IMG/VR virus record: IMGVR_UViG_3300037504_001132
Location: 1-22,083 of that record
Length of the DNA: 22,083 nt
Direction: 5' to 3' (one strand)
Source of the DNA: a virus
Shown here: positions 12,283 through 18,480 of the stretch, in pieces
Layout of the letters: each line of letters starts with the position of its first letter
How positions within the stretch are numbered: position 1 is the stretch's first letter
The notes under the pieces: model-generated
What the model was told of the DNA's origin: nothing
What the model saw: only the letters and a program-made list of their open reading frames with translations
Databases searched by the model: none
Position numbers and translations under genes: made by a program

Positions 12283-12752
12283 TACTGCACCCTGGCTAGC
12301 TTGGTTGCGTCCAGATCTTCGATGTAAGCGAGACCAGCTTTTGCGAAGACAATCGTCTTGAAGGCGGACAGATAAGCAACCTGGCGGGCTTTCTCGCCGT
12401 TGTTGTTGATAATGCGAATTCCTACCCCATCGTTTTTGTTCTTGATTGTTAAGGACCGGTGACCGTTTTCCATTTTGGCGTATAGATCAAAGCCTAGTTC
12501 TTTATCGTTCTTTTTGTTGTGTCGGGCGGCCGGGCCTATCAACTGCCCGGTAATCATCTGCCCAAAAAGGGCGCGGGCATCGTGTACGTTTACGTAGAAT
12601 GAGCAAGGGCCGTCTGTGTTTCCGTTTGCCGGGATAATGGCGAAGCGTATTTTGGGATCGTCAAAGTCTGTAGCGTCTTCTAAAACCAGGCAGGTTTTAT
12701 CGCTTGTCCAGATTGAAATGATTTGCGATTTTTGTTCGTATTGCTGGGACAT
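12282..12752 (-). CDS. Hypothetical protein
   Basis: 156 residues. AAAGGAAA lies before ATG 12752. The N-terminal 60 residues are beta-rich with acidic loops (TCLVLEDATDFDDPKIRFAI), and the rest has polar loops rich in Lys and Asn (HNKKNDKELGFDLY, NKNDGVGIRIINNNGEKARQ). There are no membrane spans or recognisable active site. It is translated in coupling with the next gene. Unknown function. Confidence 0.65.
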   Translation of the reverse strand: MSQQYEQKSQIISIWTSDKTCLVLEDATDFDDPKIRFAIIPANGNTDGPCSFYVNVHDARALFGQMITGQLIGPAARHNKKNDKELGFDLYAKMENGHRSLTIKNKNDGVGIRIINNNGEKARQVAYLSAFKTIVFAKAGLAYIEDLDATKLARVQ

Positions 12753-12813
12753 GATTTGTTTCCTTTCGCTGGAGGGGATTGCTCCCCTCCAGCCTAATTA
12801 TAGAGTCTTTGTT

Positions 12814-13161
12814 CTAAAATGCAACGGGTTGGGGGGCTGCTTCGGGTATTCGGCGCTCGCGCTCCTGGAGCGGTTGGCGCTGCCGTTTGTAGACGAACAC
12901 ATTACCGGGCTCGCGTCCGGCGTAGTAGAAGCCAAAGCGGGTAAGGTGTGGAGCGGTGGCCGTCTCGCTGGGGAGCGTCTCGCTGCTCCCGTCTGCGTAG
13001 TGTCTGACTTGCTGGTAGTCGTGGAAGATGTCGAGGGGATCTTCGTTGGGCATGATCTCGATCTTGACCAGCTCGGGCTCGTTGGCGGGCCCGTAGCGGT
13101 CCTCCATTTCCGGAGTCTTTGCCAGATCGTCGAAGTAGTCGGATTGGTGTAGGTATGTCAT
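12814..13161 (-). CDS. Hypothetical protein
   Basis: 115 residues. AGGAGG lies ahead of ATG 13161 and overlaps the previous stop. Acidic N-terminus (YFDDLAKTPEMEDRYG), a likely strand-helix core (LVKIEIMPNEDPLDIFHDYQ) and a basic C-terminal stretch (KRQRQPLQERERR). No known domain seen. Position between two other unknown genes of the leftward operon gives no clear clue to role. Confidence 0.65.
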   Translation of the reverse strand: MTYLHQSDYFDDLAKTPEMEDRYGPANEPELVKIEIMPNEDPLDIFHDYQQVRHYADGSSETLPSETATAPHLTRFGFYYAGREPGNVFVYKRQRQPLQERERRIPEAAPQPVAF

Positions 13162-13163
13162 GG

Positions 13164-13721
13164 CTAGACCTCCTGACCGATCAAGAGTTCTTCCATCAGT
13201 TTTTCCCGCTCGGCTTTCCGGTCCTTCTCCTGCTCGGCTTCGATGACGGCTTGCGCTTCGTCCAGCGCGTGCATGATGCGGCTCACCCAGCGACCGGGGA
13301 CGAAAAGAGCATTTGTATCGCGGGCCGGATTGTTAGAAAAGCAGTAGCGGGCGACGACTTTGGCGTCTCCGATCTCCAGCGGAGCTTTGCCCTGGGGGAT
13401 GATGTGGGGCCCGTCGATGGCAACGGTTAAAAGCCATTGATCTTCAAATGCTCTGCGCGCCGGCATGTAGCCAGGGCAACGGTAAAAGACAGTGATCTCG
13501 ACGTTGCCGGATTTCCACATCCAGGCGGGCTTCTGATCCCAGGGGTGATGTAACGCTTTTTCGAAGCGCTTGCCCAAGGTTAGGGCAACGGTCTTGGCGG
13601 CTTCGAAGTAGCCGTTACGCTCGGCGTCTTGGACCCATTCGCTTTTTAGCGTTTGGAGTTCTTCGAGCGTGTAGGTTTTGGCGGGTGCGTTTGTTTTGGT
13701 TTGTGCTTGTGTAGCTAACAT
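13164..13721 (-). CDS. Hypothetical protein
   Basis: 185 residues from ATG 13721, with GGCAGGAG upstream. The frame stays open far upstream to 14738 only because the next genes have almost no A on the coding strand; that extension is not protein-like. The N-terminal helix (YTLEELQTLKSEWVQDAERN) leads to a mixed core with CPGYMPARRAFEDQWLLTVA, then a C-terminal coiled coil (EAEQEKDRKAEREKLMEELL). No catalytic motif recognised. It follows the adenine-poor SLOG gene after 128 bp, a gap that contains two weak hairpins. Function unknown. Confidence 0.65.
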   Translation of the reverse strand: MLATQAQTKTNAPAKTYTLEELQTLKSEWVQDAERNGYFEAAKTVALTLGKRFEKALHHPWDQKPAWMWKSGNVEITVFYRCPGYMPARRAFEDQWLLTVAIDGPHIIPQGKAPLEIGDAKVVARYCFSNNPARDTNALFVPGRWVSRIMHALDEAQAVIEAEQEKDRKAEREKLMEELLIGQEV

Positions 13722-13849
13722 GGTTTTGCGATCTCCTGCCGGTAACGAGGCCACCGGCGGGGCGCGTAAGAGTTGAATGATTTGACGGGCTTTTCGACCC
13801 ACCTCCCAGCCCCAGCCGACCAGCTGAGGTGGGGAAGCGGAGAGAGAAG

Positions 13850-14419
13850 CTAGAAAAGTTTTTGCTGCGCCGGTTGCCACTGCCAGCATTGCCGACCGGC
13901 GAACGACCCGCGCACCCACTGACCAGCCCCGGCCAGCGGAGCGGGAGAACCGGAAAAACCGCAAGCGAAGGCAAACACAGGCAAGCCAGCGGAAGCGGCA
14001 CGCCCGGCCACGGCCAAAGAGCCTTTGGAGTTTTTGGAAGCCAGGAAAAAGACAGCCTGAGCAGAGCCAGAAACCCCGGCCATGCTGCGCTTGATGAGCC
14101 TTGCTTGCAGCGGGACCTTGCGCACCGAGCCGCCAGCCGACCAGGACACAGCAGCACCGGCAGAAGCGGCGGCCTGAACAGCGGGCAGAGCAGAGCCAGA
14201 CCAGAACCCAGCCCCGGAAGCGGAGCCCACCGCGAACACGGAAAGCCGCCCAGCCTGACCGGCAGCCAACACGGAACGAATGACAGCAGCGTCGCCACCG
14301 GCGGCGCAACCAACACGAACCGACTGACCAGCTGAAAGAACCGACTGCACAACGGAAGCGACCAACGGGGAGAACTGAGAGGGCAGAGAACGAGAACCGC
14401 CGAAGTATGTTGAAGACAT
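13850..14419 (-). CDS. SLOG/DprA-like Rossmann-fold protein, adenine-depleted gene
   Basis: 189 residues. A start FGGSRSLP (6-13) and a second motif VRVGCAAGGDAAVIRSVL (34-51) match the phosphate-binding GxR and GxxxGxD loops of the SLOG (SMF/DprA-LOG) superfamily; later VFFLASKNSKGS (123-134) and GLPVFAF (145-151) fit the remaining strands. SLOG proteins bind nucleotides or nucleotide-derived signals, or DNA in DprA. The ATG at 14419 begins 2 bp after the previous stop. The coding strand has almost no A (8 of 240 bases at 14161-14400), which forces Ser, Ala, Gly, Val, Leu, Arg, Phe and opens all three frames on this strand. That this frame shows a coherent fold indicates it is the real one. 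Confidence 0.75.
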   Translation of the reverse strand: MSSTYFGGSRSLPSQFSPLVASVVQSVLSAGQSVRVGCAAGGDAAVIRSVLAAGQAGRLSVFAVGSASGAGFWSGSALPAVQAAASAGAAVSWSAGGSVRKVPLQARLIKRSMAGVSGSAQAVFFLASKNSKGSLAVAGRAASAGLPVFAFACGFSGSPAPLAGAGQWVRGSFAGRQCWQWQPAQQKLF

Positions 14420-14421
14420 GG

Positions 14422-14733
14422 CTACACCCGGGAGAACGAAGCGACCGACCGAAGCCCGCGAACCCGAACCGGCGGGCAAGCGAAGAACAAACCCCGGCGG
14501 ACCTGCACGGGAACACAGACCGAAAACAGCGCACCGGAGCGCCGGAGCGTGACTGACTGCCCCAGCCGACCAGCCCAGCGCTTGGCGAACGAAGCCGCCC
14601 GAGCACTGGAAGCAAAGCAGCAGACCAGAGACGCCTGCGCGCCTGAGCTGGCAAGCTGCAACGAGCGCAACGAGCCAGCGCGAAAAGCAGAGAAAGCGAG
14701 AGAGCGGGGAGAGGGGAAAGATTTGGAAGACAT
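14422..14733 (-). CDS. Small hypothetical protein, adenine-depleted partner of the SLOG gene
   Basis: 103 residues from ATG 14733, the first gene of this leftward operon, ending 2 bp before the SLOG start. FAKRWAGRLGQSVTLRRSGA followed by LFSVCVPV (about 49-76) looks like a helix-strand-strand unit; the rest is Arg/Ser/Leu-rich. The coding strand is strongly A-poor like that of the next gene. Both genes begin MSS after ACATTC/TTCC-poor leaders without a standard Shine-Dalgarno. The choice of frame is supported by the promoter-operator upstream and the tight junction with the SLOG gene, not by a known family. Confidence 0.55.
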   Translation of the reverse strand: MSSKSFPSPRSLAFSAFRAGSLRSLQLASSGAQASLVCCFASSARAASFAKRWAGRLGQSVTLRRSGALFSVCVPVQVRRGLFFACPPVRVRGLRSVASFSRV

Positions 14734-14756
14734 GACAACCTGCCTTTGTTGAAAGT

Positions 14757-14801
14757 AAGCTAACTTAGCTTATATTGTACCAAAACAGAGGGGGAAAGCA
14801 A
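14757..14801 (-). promoter_or_regulatory. Promoter and palindromic operator of the SLOG operon
   Basis: On the - strand TTGCTT (14801-14796), a 16-bp spacer and TACAAT (14779-14774). The perfect palindrome AAGCTAA-C-TTAGCTT (14757-14771) covers the predicted start point, as expected for a repressor operator. GTAAGCTAACTTAGC (14755-14769) matches GTAAGTTATATTAGC at 15316-15330 in 12 of 15 positions. Confidence 0.65.
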
Positions 14802-14976
14802 GAAGAAAGCCTTGCAAGTTTTGTAGCGCTTTTGTTGCAAAAAACAACGGGAAAAACCCCGGGCCACGCCGCCCCAGGAGGAGCAAAAAAACAAAAAAGA
14901 AAAACCGGAGGGGGGATATTCCGGCGGCGATTTGCTGGGGTCCCCAAGCAGCGCAATGTGAAAATGGGCGCTGGAC

Positions 14977-15095
14977 GGGAAGGCGGGCGTTTTGTGCCCA
15001 CCTTTCCCGGGCATCGCCCGTACAAACGCAGCGATCGGCACGGCGTACCAAATAAGCGAAAGGATGGGCAGGCGGGTGTTTTTGCCCACCTGACC
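14977..15095. repeat. Two similar hairpins in the 600-bp control region
   Basis: Copy A (14977-15008) and copy B (15066-15095) share GGCGGG(C/T)GTTTT...GCCCACCT and fold as stems GGGAAGG-c-GGGC/GCCC-a-CCTTTCCC and a similar CAGG-c-GGG/CCC-a-CCTG, each with a C-A mismatch at the same place and a T-rich loop. The rest of 14780-15286 shows TGGGG-T-CCCCA (palindrome near 14937-14947) but no believable gene. Confidence 0.5.
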
Positions 15096-15286
15096 AGCCT
15101 TTTGCTGTACCCTACGGCGTGGTGTGGGGCGGGCAAACAGAGCCGGGTTCACCTGCTGTTTTTTGTGCTTTCAAGTGGCTAGATGTATTTTGAGCGGGAT
15201 TCCTTCAAGTGCGTTGTAGAACAACGAGAAAGGGGCGAAGGCGTCTTTTGCCAGGTGGGTTTGCCCCGTGGTTTCGGGTTGTGTTG

Positions 15287-15334
15287 TTGACTTCTTTTGT
15301 GAGTTATGCTAGTATGTAAGTTATATTAGCTAAT
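15287..15334 (+). promoter_or_regulatory. Promoter and operator of the rightward HTH gene
   Basis: TTGACT (15287-15292), a 17-bp spacer and TAGTAT (15310-15315). The start point region carries ATTAGCTAAT (15325-15334), a perfect 10-bp palindrome, within a stretch similar to the operator at 14757-14771. The HTH product may repress itself and the divergent operon. Confidence 0.6.
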
Positions 15335-15355
15335 CGGATTAGAAAAGGAGTCACA

Positions 15356-15568
15356 ATGGCAATCAAGAAAAAGATGGTTACGTATGAAGAGGCAGATGTG
15401 GAGCGGGATGAGTTGATGACGATTTCTGAGGCGTCTCAAGAGTTGGAGATGTCTGTTCCGGGGGTTGTGGCTGCGATCAATCGGGGGGCGTTGACGGAGT
15501 ATATCGACGAATCGCAACGGTTTCACGGTAAGCGTTTGGTCTCAAGGCAGGAAGTCGCCCGGTATTGA
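15356..15568 (+). CDS. Helix-turn-helix regulator (HTH_17/excisionase-like)
   Basis: 70 residues. AAAAGGAGTCACA ends right before ATG 15356. MTISEASQELEMSVPGVVAA (about 21-40) followed by INRGALTEYI and KRLVSRQEVARY forms a small winged-helix DNA-binding domain like that of the protein at 10951-11151. It is monocistronic on the + strand, divergent from the SLOG operon, with an operator-like palindrome in its own promoter. It is a good candidate for an immunity repressor or Cro-like switch; no larger CI-type repressor is visible in the window. Confidence 0.8.
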   Translation: MAIKKKMVTYEEADVERDELMTISEASQELEMSVPGVVAAINRGALTEYIDESQRFHGKRLVSRQEVARY

Positions 15569-15645
15569 TGATTTGTATTTTTGGCGGAACCAGCGTTCGA
15601 GCGAGTCTGATCTTCCTTTTTCATCACCGGAAATGCACAGCCTTC

Positions 15646-15675
15646 TTGACAACGTTACAAAAGATCGTCTATAAT
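15646..15675 (+). promoter_or_regulatory. Consensus promoter P1 of the late leader
   Basis: Perfect TTGACA (15646-15651), an 18-bp spacer and perfect TATAAT (15670-15675); the strongest promoter by sequence in the window. Transcripts would begin near 15682 and run into hairpins, not into an open reading frame. Confidence 0.85.
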
Positions 15676-15681
15676 CAAAAC

Positions 15682-15828
15682 ATGGTTTTGTGAGCGTCCC
15701 CGGGCACCCCCTTGCGCCTGGGGACACTCCTCCTAAAATTATTTTTGAGTTCCCTGCTCTGTGGGAACGAACACGATGAAGTGATCCCCGGTTGGTATTA
15801 GCTCTCCAGAGCCGGGGATCACGCTTTT
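15682..15828 (+). ncRNA. Predicted structured leader RNA from P1
   Basis: Three hairpins follow P1: GTCCCCGGGC/GCCTGGGGAC (15696-15705 with 15716-15725, one G-U), GTTCCC/GGGAAC near 15749-15767, and a perfect 11-bp GTGATCCCCGG/CCGGGGATCAC (15781-15791 with 15812-15822) followed by GCTTTTAAT, a plausible terminator. Between the first two lies the unpaired ACTCCTCCT (15726-15734), complementary to a strong Shine-Dalgarno. No open reading frame is present (the ATG at 15682 reaches a stop after two codons). It may be a free small RNA or an attenuated leader. Confidence 0.55.
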
Positions 15829-15865
15829 AATAGAAATATTTACAATAGCTTTACACTCATCGATG

Positions 15866-15889
15866 ATCAGCTGGCGATCCCCAGCTGAT
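15866..15889. other. Hairpin between P1 and P2 units
   Basis: A perfect 9-bp stem ATCAGCTGG/CCAGCTGAT (15866-15874 with 15881-15889) and a 6-nt loop. There is no T-run; it may be an operator or RNA processing element. Confidence 0.5.
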
Positions 15890-15923
15890 AACCTATACAA
15901 ATTAACGACAAATAGAACCTTTG

Positions 15924-15932
15924 TGCTATAAT
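15924..15932 (+). promoter_or_regulatory. Extended -10 promoter P2
   Basis: TGC directly before a perfect TATAAT (15927-15932) makes an extended -10; no good -35 is present. A transcript would begin near 15939, only about 7 nt before a strong terminator stem. Confidence 0.7.
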
Positions 15933-15945
15933 TATGCTTGTCTGA

Positions 15946-16000
15946 AAGCCCCTTCCTCCGTAAATGGCGACGGTTGTGCTAAAACGGAAGGGGCTTTTTT
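15946..16000 (+). terminator. Intrinsic terminator just after P2
   Basis: A perfect 11-bp stem AAGCCCCTTCC/GGAAGGGGCTT (15946-15956 with 15986-15996) running into TTTTTT (15995-16000). The 29-nt loop has a small inner stem CCGT/ACGG. Any P2 transcript would end at about 60 nt unless antiterminated. Confidence 0.85.
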
Positions 16001-16051
16001 GACTCCGAGCCGCTAAGGGGCCTGTTTTGGGTGTGTCCGGGAAAAAAAGAC

Positions 16052-16071
16052 GAAACGAATAGAAACGAATA
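16052..16071. repeat. Tandem 10-bp repeat GAAACGAATA
   Basis: Two exact head-to-tail copies (16052-16061, 16062-16071), with a related inverted ACGAAAT at 16087-16093, upstream of P3. It may be an activator or repressor site. Confidence 0.5.
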
Positions 16072-16105
16072 CGGGTTTTTGATAGGATTTCGTTCTGACA
16101 TGCTC

Positions 16106-16134
16106 TTGCAATAGTAGAATAGATGTGCTAGGAT
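16106..16134 (+). promoter_or_regulatory. Promoter P3 before the terminase genes
   Basis: TTGCAA (16106-16111), a 17-bp spacer and TAGGAT (16129-16134) with a TGC extended -10. A transcript would begin near 16141 and meet a terminator within about 60 nt. Confidence 0.6.
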
Positions 16135-16153
16135 AGCCTTGATTCGATTTTTG

Positions 16154-16200
16154 AGGCCGTCGCAAACGAGTTCAAATCGTGGTCTTGCGACGGCCTTTTT
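16154..16200 (+). terminator. Intrinsic terminator between P3 and the small terminase gene
   Basis: A perfect 12-bp stem AGGCCGTCGCAA/TTGCGACGGCCT (16154-16165 with 16185-16196) and TTTTT (16196-16200). Its loop contains ACGA/TCGT. It stands between P3 and the late genes, so read-through or antitermination is needed for late expression. Confidence 0.85.
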
Positions 16201-16238
16201 GATTCTCGTTTGCCCGGCCTCAACAGTGTGGAGCAGGC

Positions 16239-16697
16239 ATGGCATGTTCATTTTGCGGAGAGAAGGGCCACAATATAAGGACATGCCCGCAAGCAACGGA
16301 CAAAGACCGCAAACGAGCAAAGAAGAAAGAGAAGCGGGCAAGAGGGGGACAGCCGGGCAATACCAATGCCCTAAGGCATGGGTTTTATTCAGATCGCTTT
16401 TTGCCCGGCGAGAAGTCCGCGCTCGACTTGATCGAAGAGCATATCGACGTACATCACGAGATCACGCTTTTGCGCGTGATCTCTTTGCGCGTTATCGACC
16501 AATTATTGACCAGAGAGAAATTACAAGAATACGACCCGGAAGATGCCGCCGGTCTGCTCAATTCGGCGTCGAGCATCGCAGCCAGGATCGGCCATCTCGT
16601 CCGCTTGCAGCACCGCCTATTTGGTCAAGGCGGCGACTGGAAAGATGCGCTCGATCAGGCTTTGCGGGAAGTGGCTGAGGAGTTGGATCTTGGCTGA
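16239..16697 (+). CDS. terS: Terminase small subunit with N-terminal zinc knuckle
   Basis: 152 residues from ATG 16239 after GGAG. The N-terminus is an exact CCHC zinc knuckle CSFCGEKGHNIRTC (C3-C6-H11-C16), then a basic linker (DRKRAKKKEKRARGG) and the GGQPGNTNALRHGFYS signature common in small terminase-like proteins. The rest is helical (LLNSASSIAARIGHLVRLQH). TerS recognises the packaging site and regulates the large subunit. A retroviral-type zinc knuckle in front of it is unusual and may add nucleic-acid binding. It is the first late gene, upstream of terL. The assignment rests on the GNTNA motif and position. Confidence 0.8.
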   Translation: MACSFCGEKGHNIRTCPQATDKDRKRAKKKEKRARGGQPGNTNALRHGFYSDRFLPGEKSALDLIEEHIDVHHEITLLRVISLRVIDQLLTREKLQEYDPEDAAGLLNSASSIAARIGHLVRLQHRLFGQGGDWKDALDQALREVAEELDLG

Positions 16698-16950
16698 TAA
16701 GCAGCAAGAAGACATTACATACATTCGAGAAAAAATAGACAAAATTCATGATTGCCTGTATGTCGGCAATGGCAATCCGCCGGTGATGACAAGATTGAAG
16801 GTGGCCGAAATTGCCATTGCCAGAAACGCTCAAAGGTTGGAATCGCATGGGGAGAACTGGTCTGAGTTTGCCAAGACTCTCTTGCGGGATGTGCTCACAT
16901 CCGGCGTGATGGCCATAGTTGTAGCAATCGTATTATCGAAACTGATCTGA
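16690..16950 (+). CDS. Small C-terminally membrane-anchored protein (XhlA/holin-like)
   Basis: 86 residues from TTG 16690, which overlaps the terS stop and has GAGGAG 10 bp upstream; no ATG fits. A helical, coiled-coil-like body (ITYIREKIDKIHDCLYV, RNAQRLESHGENWSEFAK) is followed by a single C-terminal membrane span SGVMAIVVAIVLSKLI (about 71-86). This layout is that of XhlA/holin-accessory proteins. It lies between the terminase genes, an unusual place for a lysis gene, so another membrane role is possible. Function inferred from topology only. Confidence 0.7.
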   Translation: MADKQQEDITYIREKIDKIHDCLYVGNGNPPVMTRLKVAEIAIARNAQRLESHGENWSEFAKTLLRDVLTSGVMAIVVAIVLSKLI

Positions 16951-16953
16951 TGA

Positions 16954-18480
16954 ATGACACTTGCGACCGAAACGATCAAAACGCTGCTCCTAGACCCGCC
17001 CAGGTTCATCGAACGGCTGGGGGGAATCAGGTTACGTACCTACCAGCGGGAGCCGGTCGAAGCGATCGTAGAGTCTGTGGTGGGCAACCTGGGACATACG
17101 ATTGTCGTCGAGATGGCCCGGCAGAGCGGCAAGAACGAGATTCAGGCCCAATTGGAGACCTACCTGCTATGTCTTTATCAGCAAGTGGCCGGGGAGATGG
17201 TCAAGGCCAGTCCGACGTGGAAGCCCCAGACTCAGAATGCTATGCGGCGGCTGAAAGCGAGACTGGACAAGAATCTGCTCACCCGGGAGATATGGAAAAA
17301 AGAAAGCGGGTACATATTCCGAATATCGAACTGCCTAATTGCATTCTTTTCGGGCCAACCAAAAGCGAACGTGATCGGCGCGACTGCGTCTTTGTTGCTT
17401 GTGGGCGACGAGGCGCAAGATATTTCTACTGCAAAGTGGGACAAAGACTTCGCCCCGATGGCAGCTTCGACAAATGCAACCACTGTCCTATTTGGGACGG
17501 CGTGGACGAAGAATACCTTGCTGGCACGGGAGAGACGATTTGCCCTGGAGCAGGAGAAGATTGACGGTATCAAGCGCTACTTCCGCGCCGACGCCGATGT
17601 GGTCGCGGCAGAAGTCGAAAGCTACAAACTGTACGTTGAAAAACAAATCGCCAAGCTGGGCCGGCAGCATCCGATCATCAAGACGCAGTATTTCTTGGAA
17701 GAGATCGATGCGTCCGGCGGGATGTTTCCGCCCGCTCGCCGGGCCCTGACCCGGGGCAAGCACCAGCCCTATGACGATCCCAAAGGCGATAAGCTCTATG
17801 CGATCACCATCGACGTGGCCGGCGAAGATGAGAATGCCAACGATGCCCTCCAGGAGTCTGAGCCGAGAATCGATAGCACGGCGCTGACGATTGCTGAGAT
17901 TGACTTGTCCACGGTTCAGGATGAATGGATTGGAGCGCCCACGTACCGGATCGTCAAGCGCCATTACTGGACAGGCGTCAAGAACGTGCGTCTATACGGC
18001 GAAATTCGGGCGATTTGCGAATTATGGTCCGCTGTGTACGTTTTAGTCGATGAAACCGGCATCGGGCAGCCCCTTAGAAGCTTTCTAACAGAGAAACTTC
18101 GCTTTTCGGACGTGATCGGCGTGCTTTTCACGTCAAAAACGAAGAGTGACATGGGCTATAGGATGCTTGCGGCGGTGGATATTGGCCGGATAAAGGATTA
18201 TTCGCACGATCATGATACTGACGGCCTGGCTGCACAGTTCCAAAAGGAAATGGAACATTGCACCTATGAGATCAAACCCGGCCCGGCAAAGCGGATGACC
18301 TGGGGTGTCCCGGATGGCACAAGAGACAACGACGGGAATCTGGTCCATGATGATTTGGTCATCGGTGCGGCCATGTTCACAGAATTAGACGATGAAGAGT
18401 GGCCGTCGCCGGGTGACACGGGCACAACGATTTTGCAAGGGGTTGATCCGCTTGCAGAGATTGATAAAGGTGAATGGTAA
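16954..18480 (+). CDS. terL: Terminase large subunit
   Basis: 508 residues. ATPase: Walker A-like MARQSGKNE (54-62), Walker B LLLVGDE (147-153), coupling motif LFGTAW (179-184). Nuclease: D287 in TIDVAG, D366 in LVDETGIG, and D466/D467 in HDDLVIGAAM form the RNase H-like metal site. It is the motor that cuts concatemers and drives DNA into the prohead through the portal. The ATG at 16954 follows the upstream stop by 3 bp, and its end overlaps the portal start (TAATG). Length and motif order are normal for the family. A nearby ATG at 16950 is in another frame and not used. Confidence 0.95.
   Translation: MTLATETIKTLLLDPPRFIERLGGIRLRTYQREPVEAIVESVVGNLGHTIVVEMARQSGKNEIQAQLETYLLCLYQQVAGEMVKASPTWKPQTQNAMRRLKARLDKNLLTREIWKKESGYIFRISNCLIAFFSGQPKANVIGATASLLLVGDEAQDISTAKWDKDFAPMAASTNATTVLFGTAWTKNTLLARERRFALEQEKIDGIKRYFRADADVVAAEVESYKLYVEKQIAKLGRQHPIIKTQYFLEEIDASGGMFPPARRALTRGKHQPYDDPKGDKLYAITIDVAGEDENANDALQESEPRIDSTALTIAEIDLSTVQDEWIGAPTYRIVKRHYWTGVKNVRLYGEIRAICELWSAVYVLVDETGIGQPLRSFLTEKLRFSDVIGVLFTSKTKSDMGYRMLAAVDIGRIKDYSHDHDTDGLAAQFQKEMEHCTYEIKPGPAKRMTWGVPDGTRDNDGNLVHDDLVIGAAMFTELDDEEWPSPGDTGTTILQGVDPLAEIDKGEW

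Noticed and set aside
13829-14335. 168-residue rightward frame opposite the SLOG gene
   Set aside because: T-poor strand composition keeps it open; no ribosome site or domain, and antisense to a better candidate.
13164-14738. A 524-residue leftward reading frame running through two gene regions
   Set aside because: It stays open upstream of 13721 only because the strand has almost no A and thus no stop codons; the extension is Arg/Ser/Leu/Phe noise and clashes with the SLOG frame, and a good ribosome site supports 13721.
14760-15182. Several overlapping frames on both strands in the control region
   Set aside because: Three overlapping - frames and one + frame with Pro/Phe/Cys or Lys/Gly-rich composition, no ribosome sites; the stretch holds promoters and hairpins instead.
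16166-16184. GAGTTCAAATC resembling a tRNA T-arm
   Set aside because: It is the loop of the P3 terminator; no acceptor or anticodon arm can be built around it.
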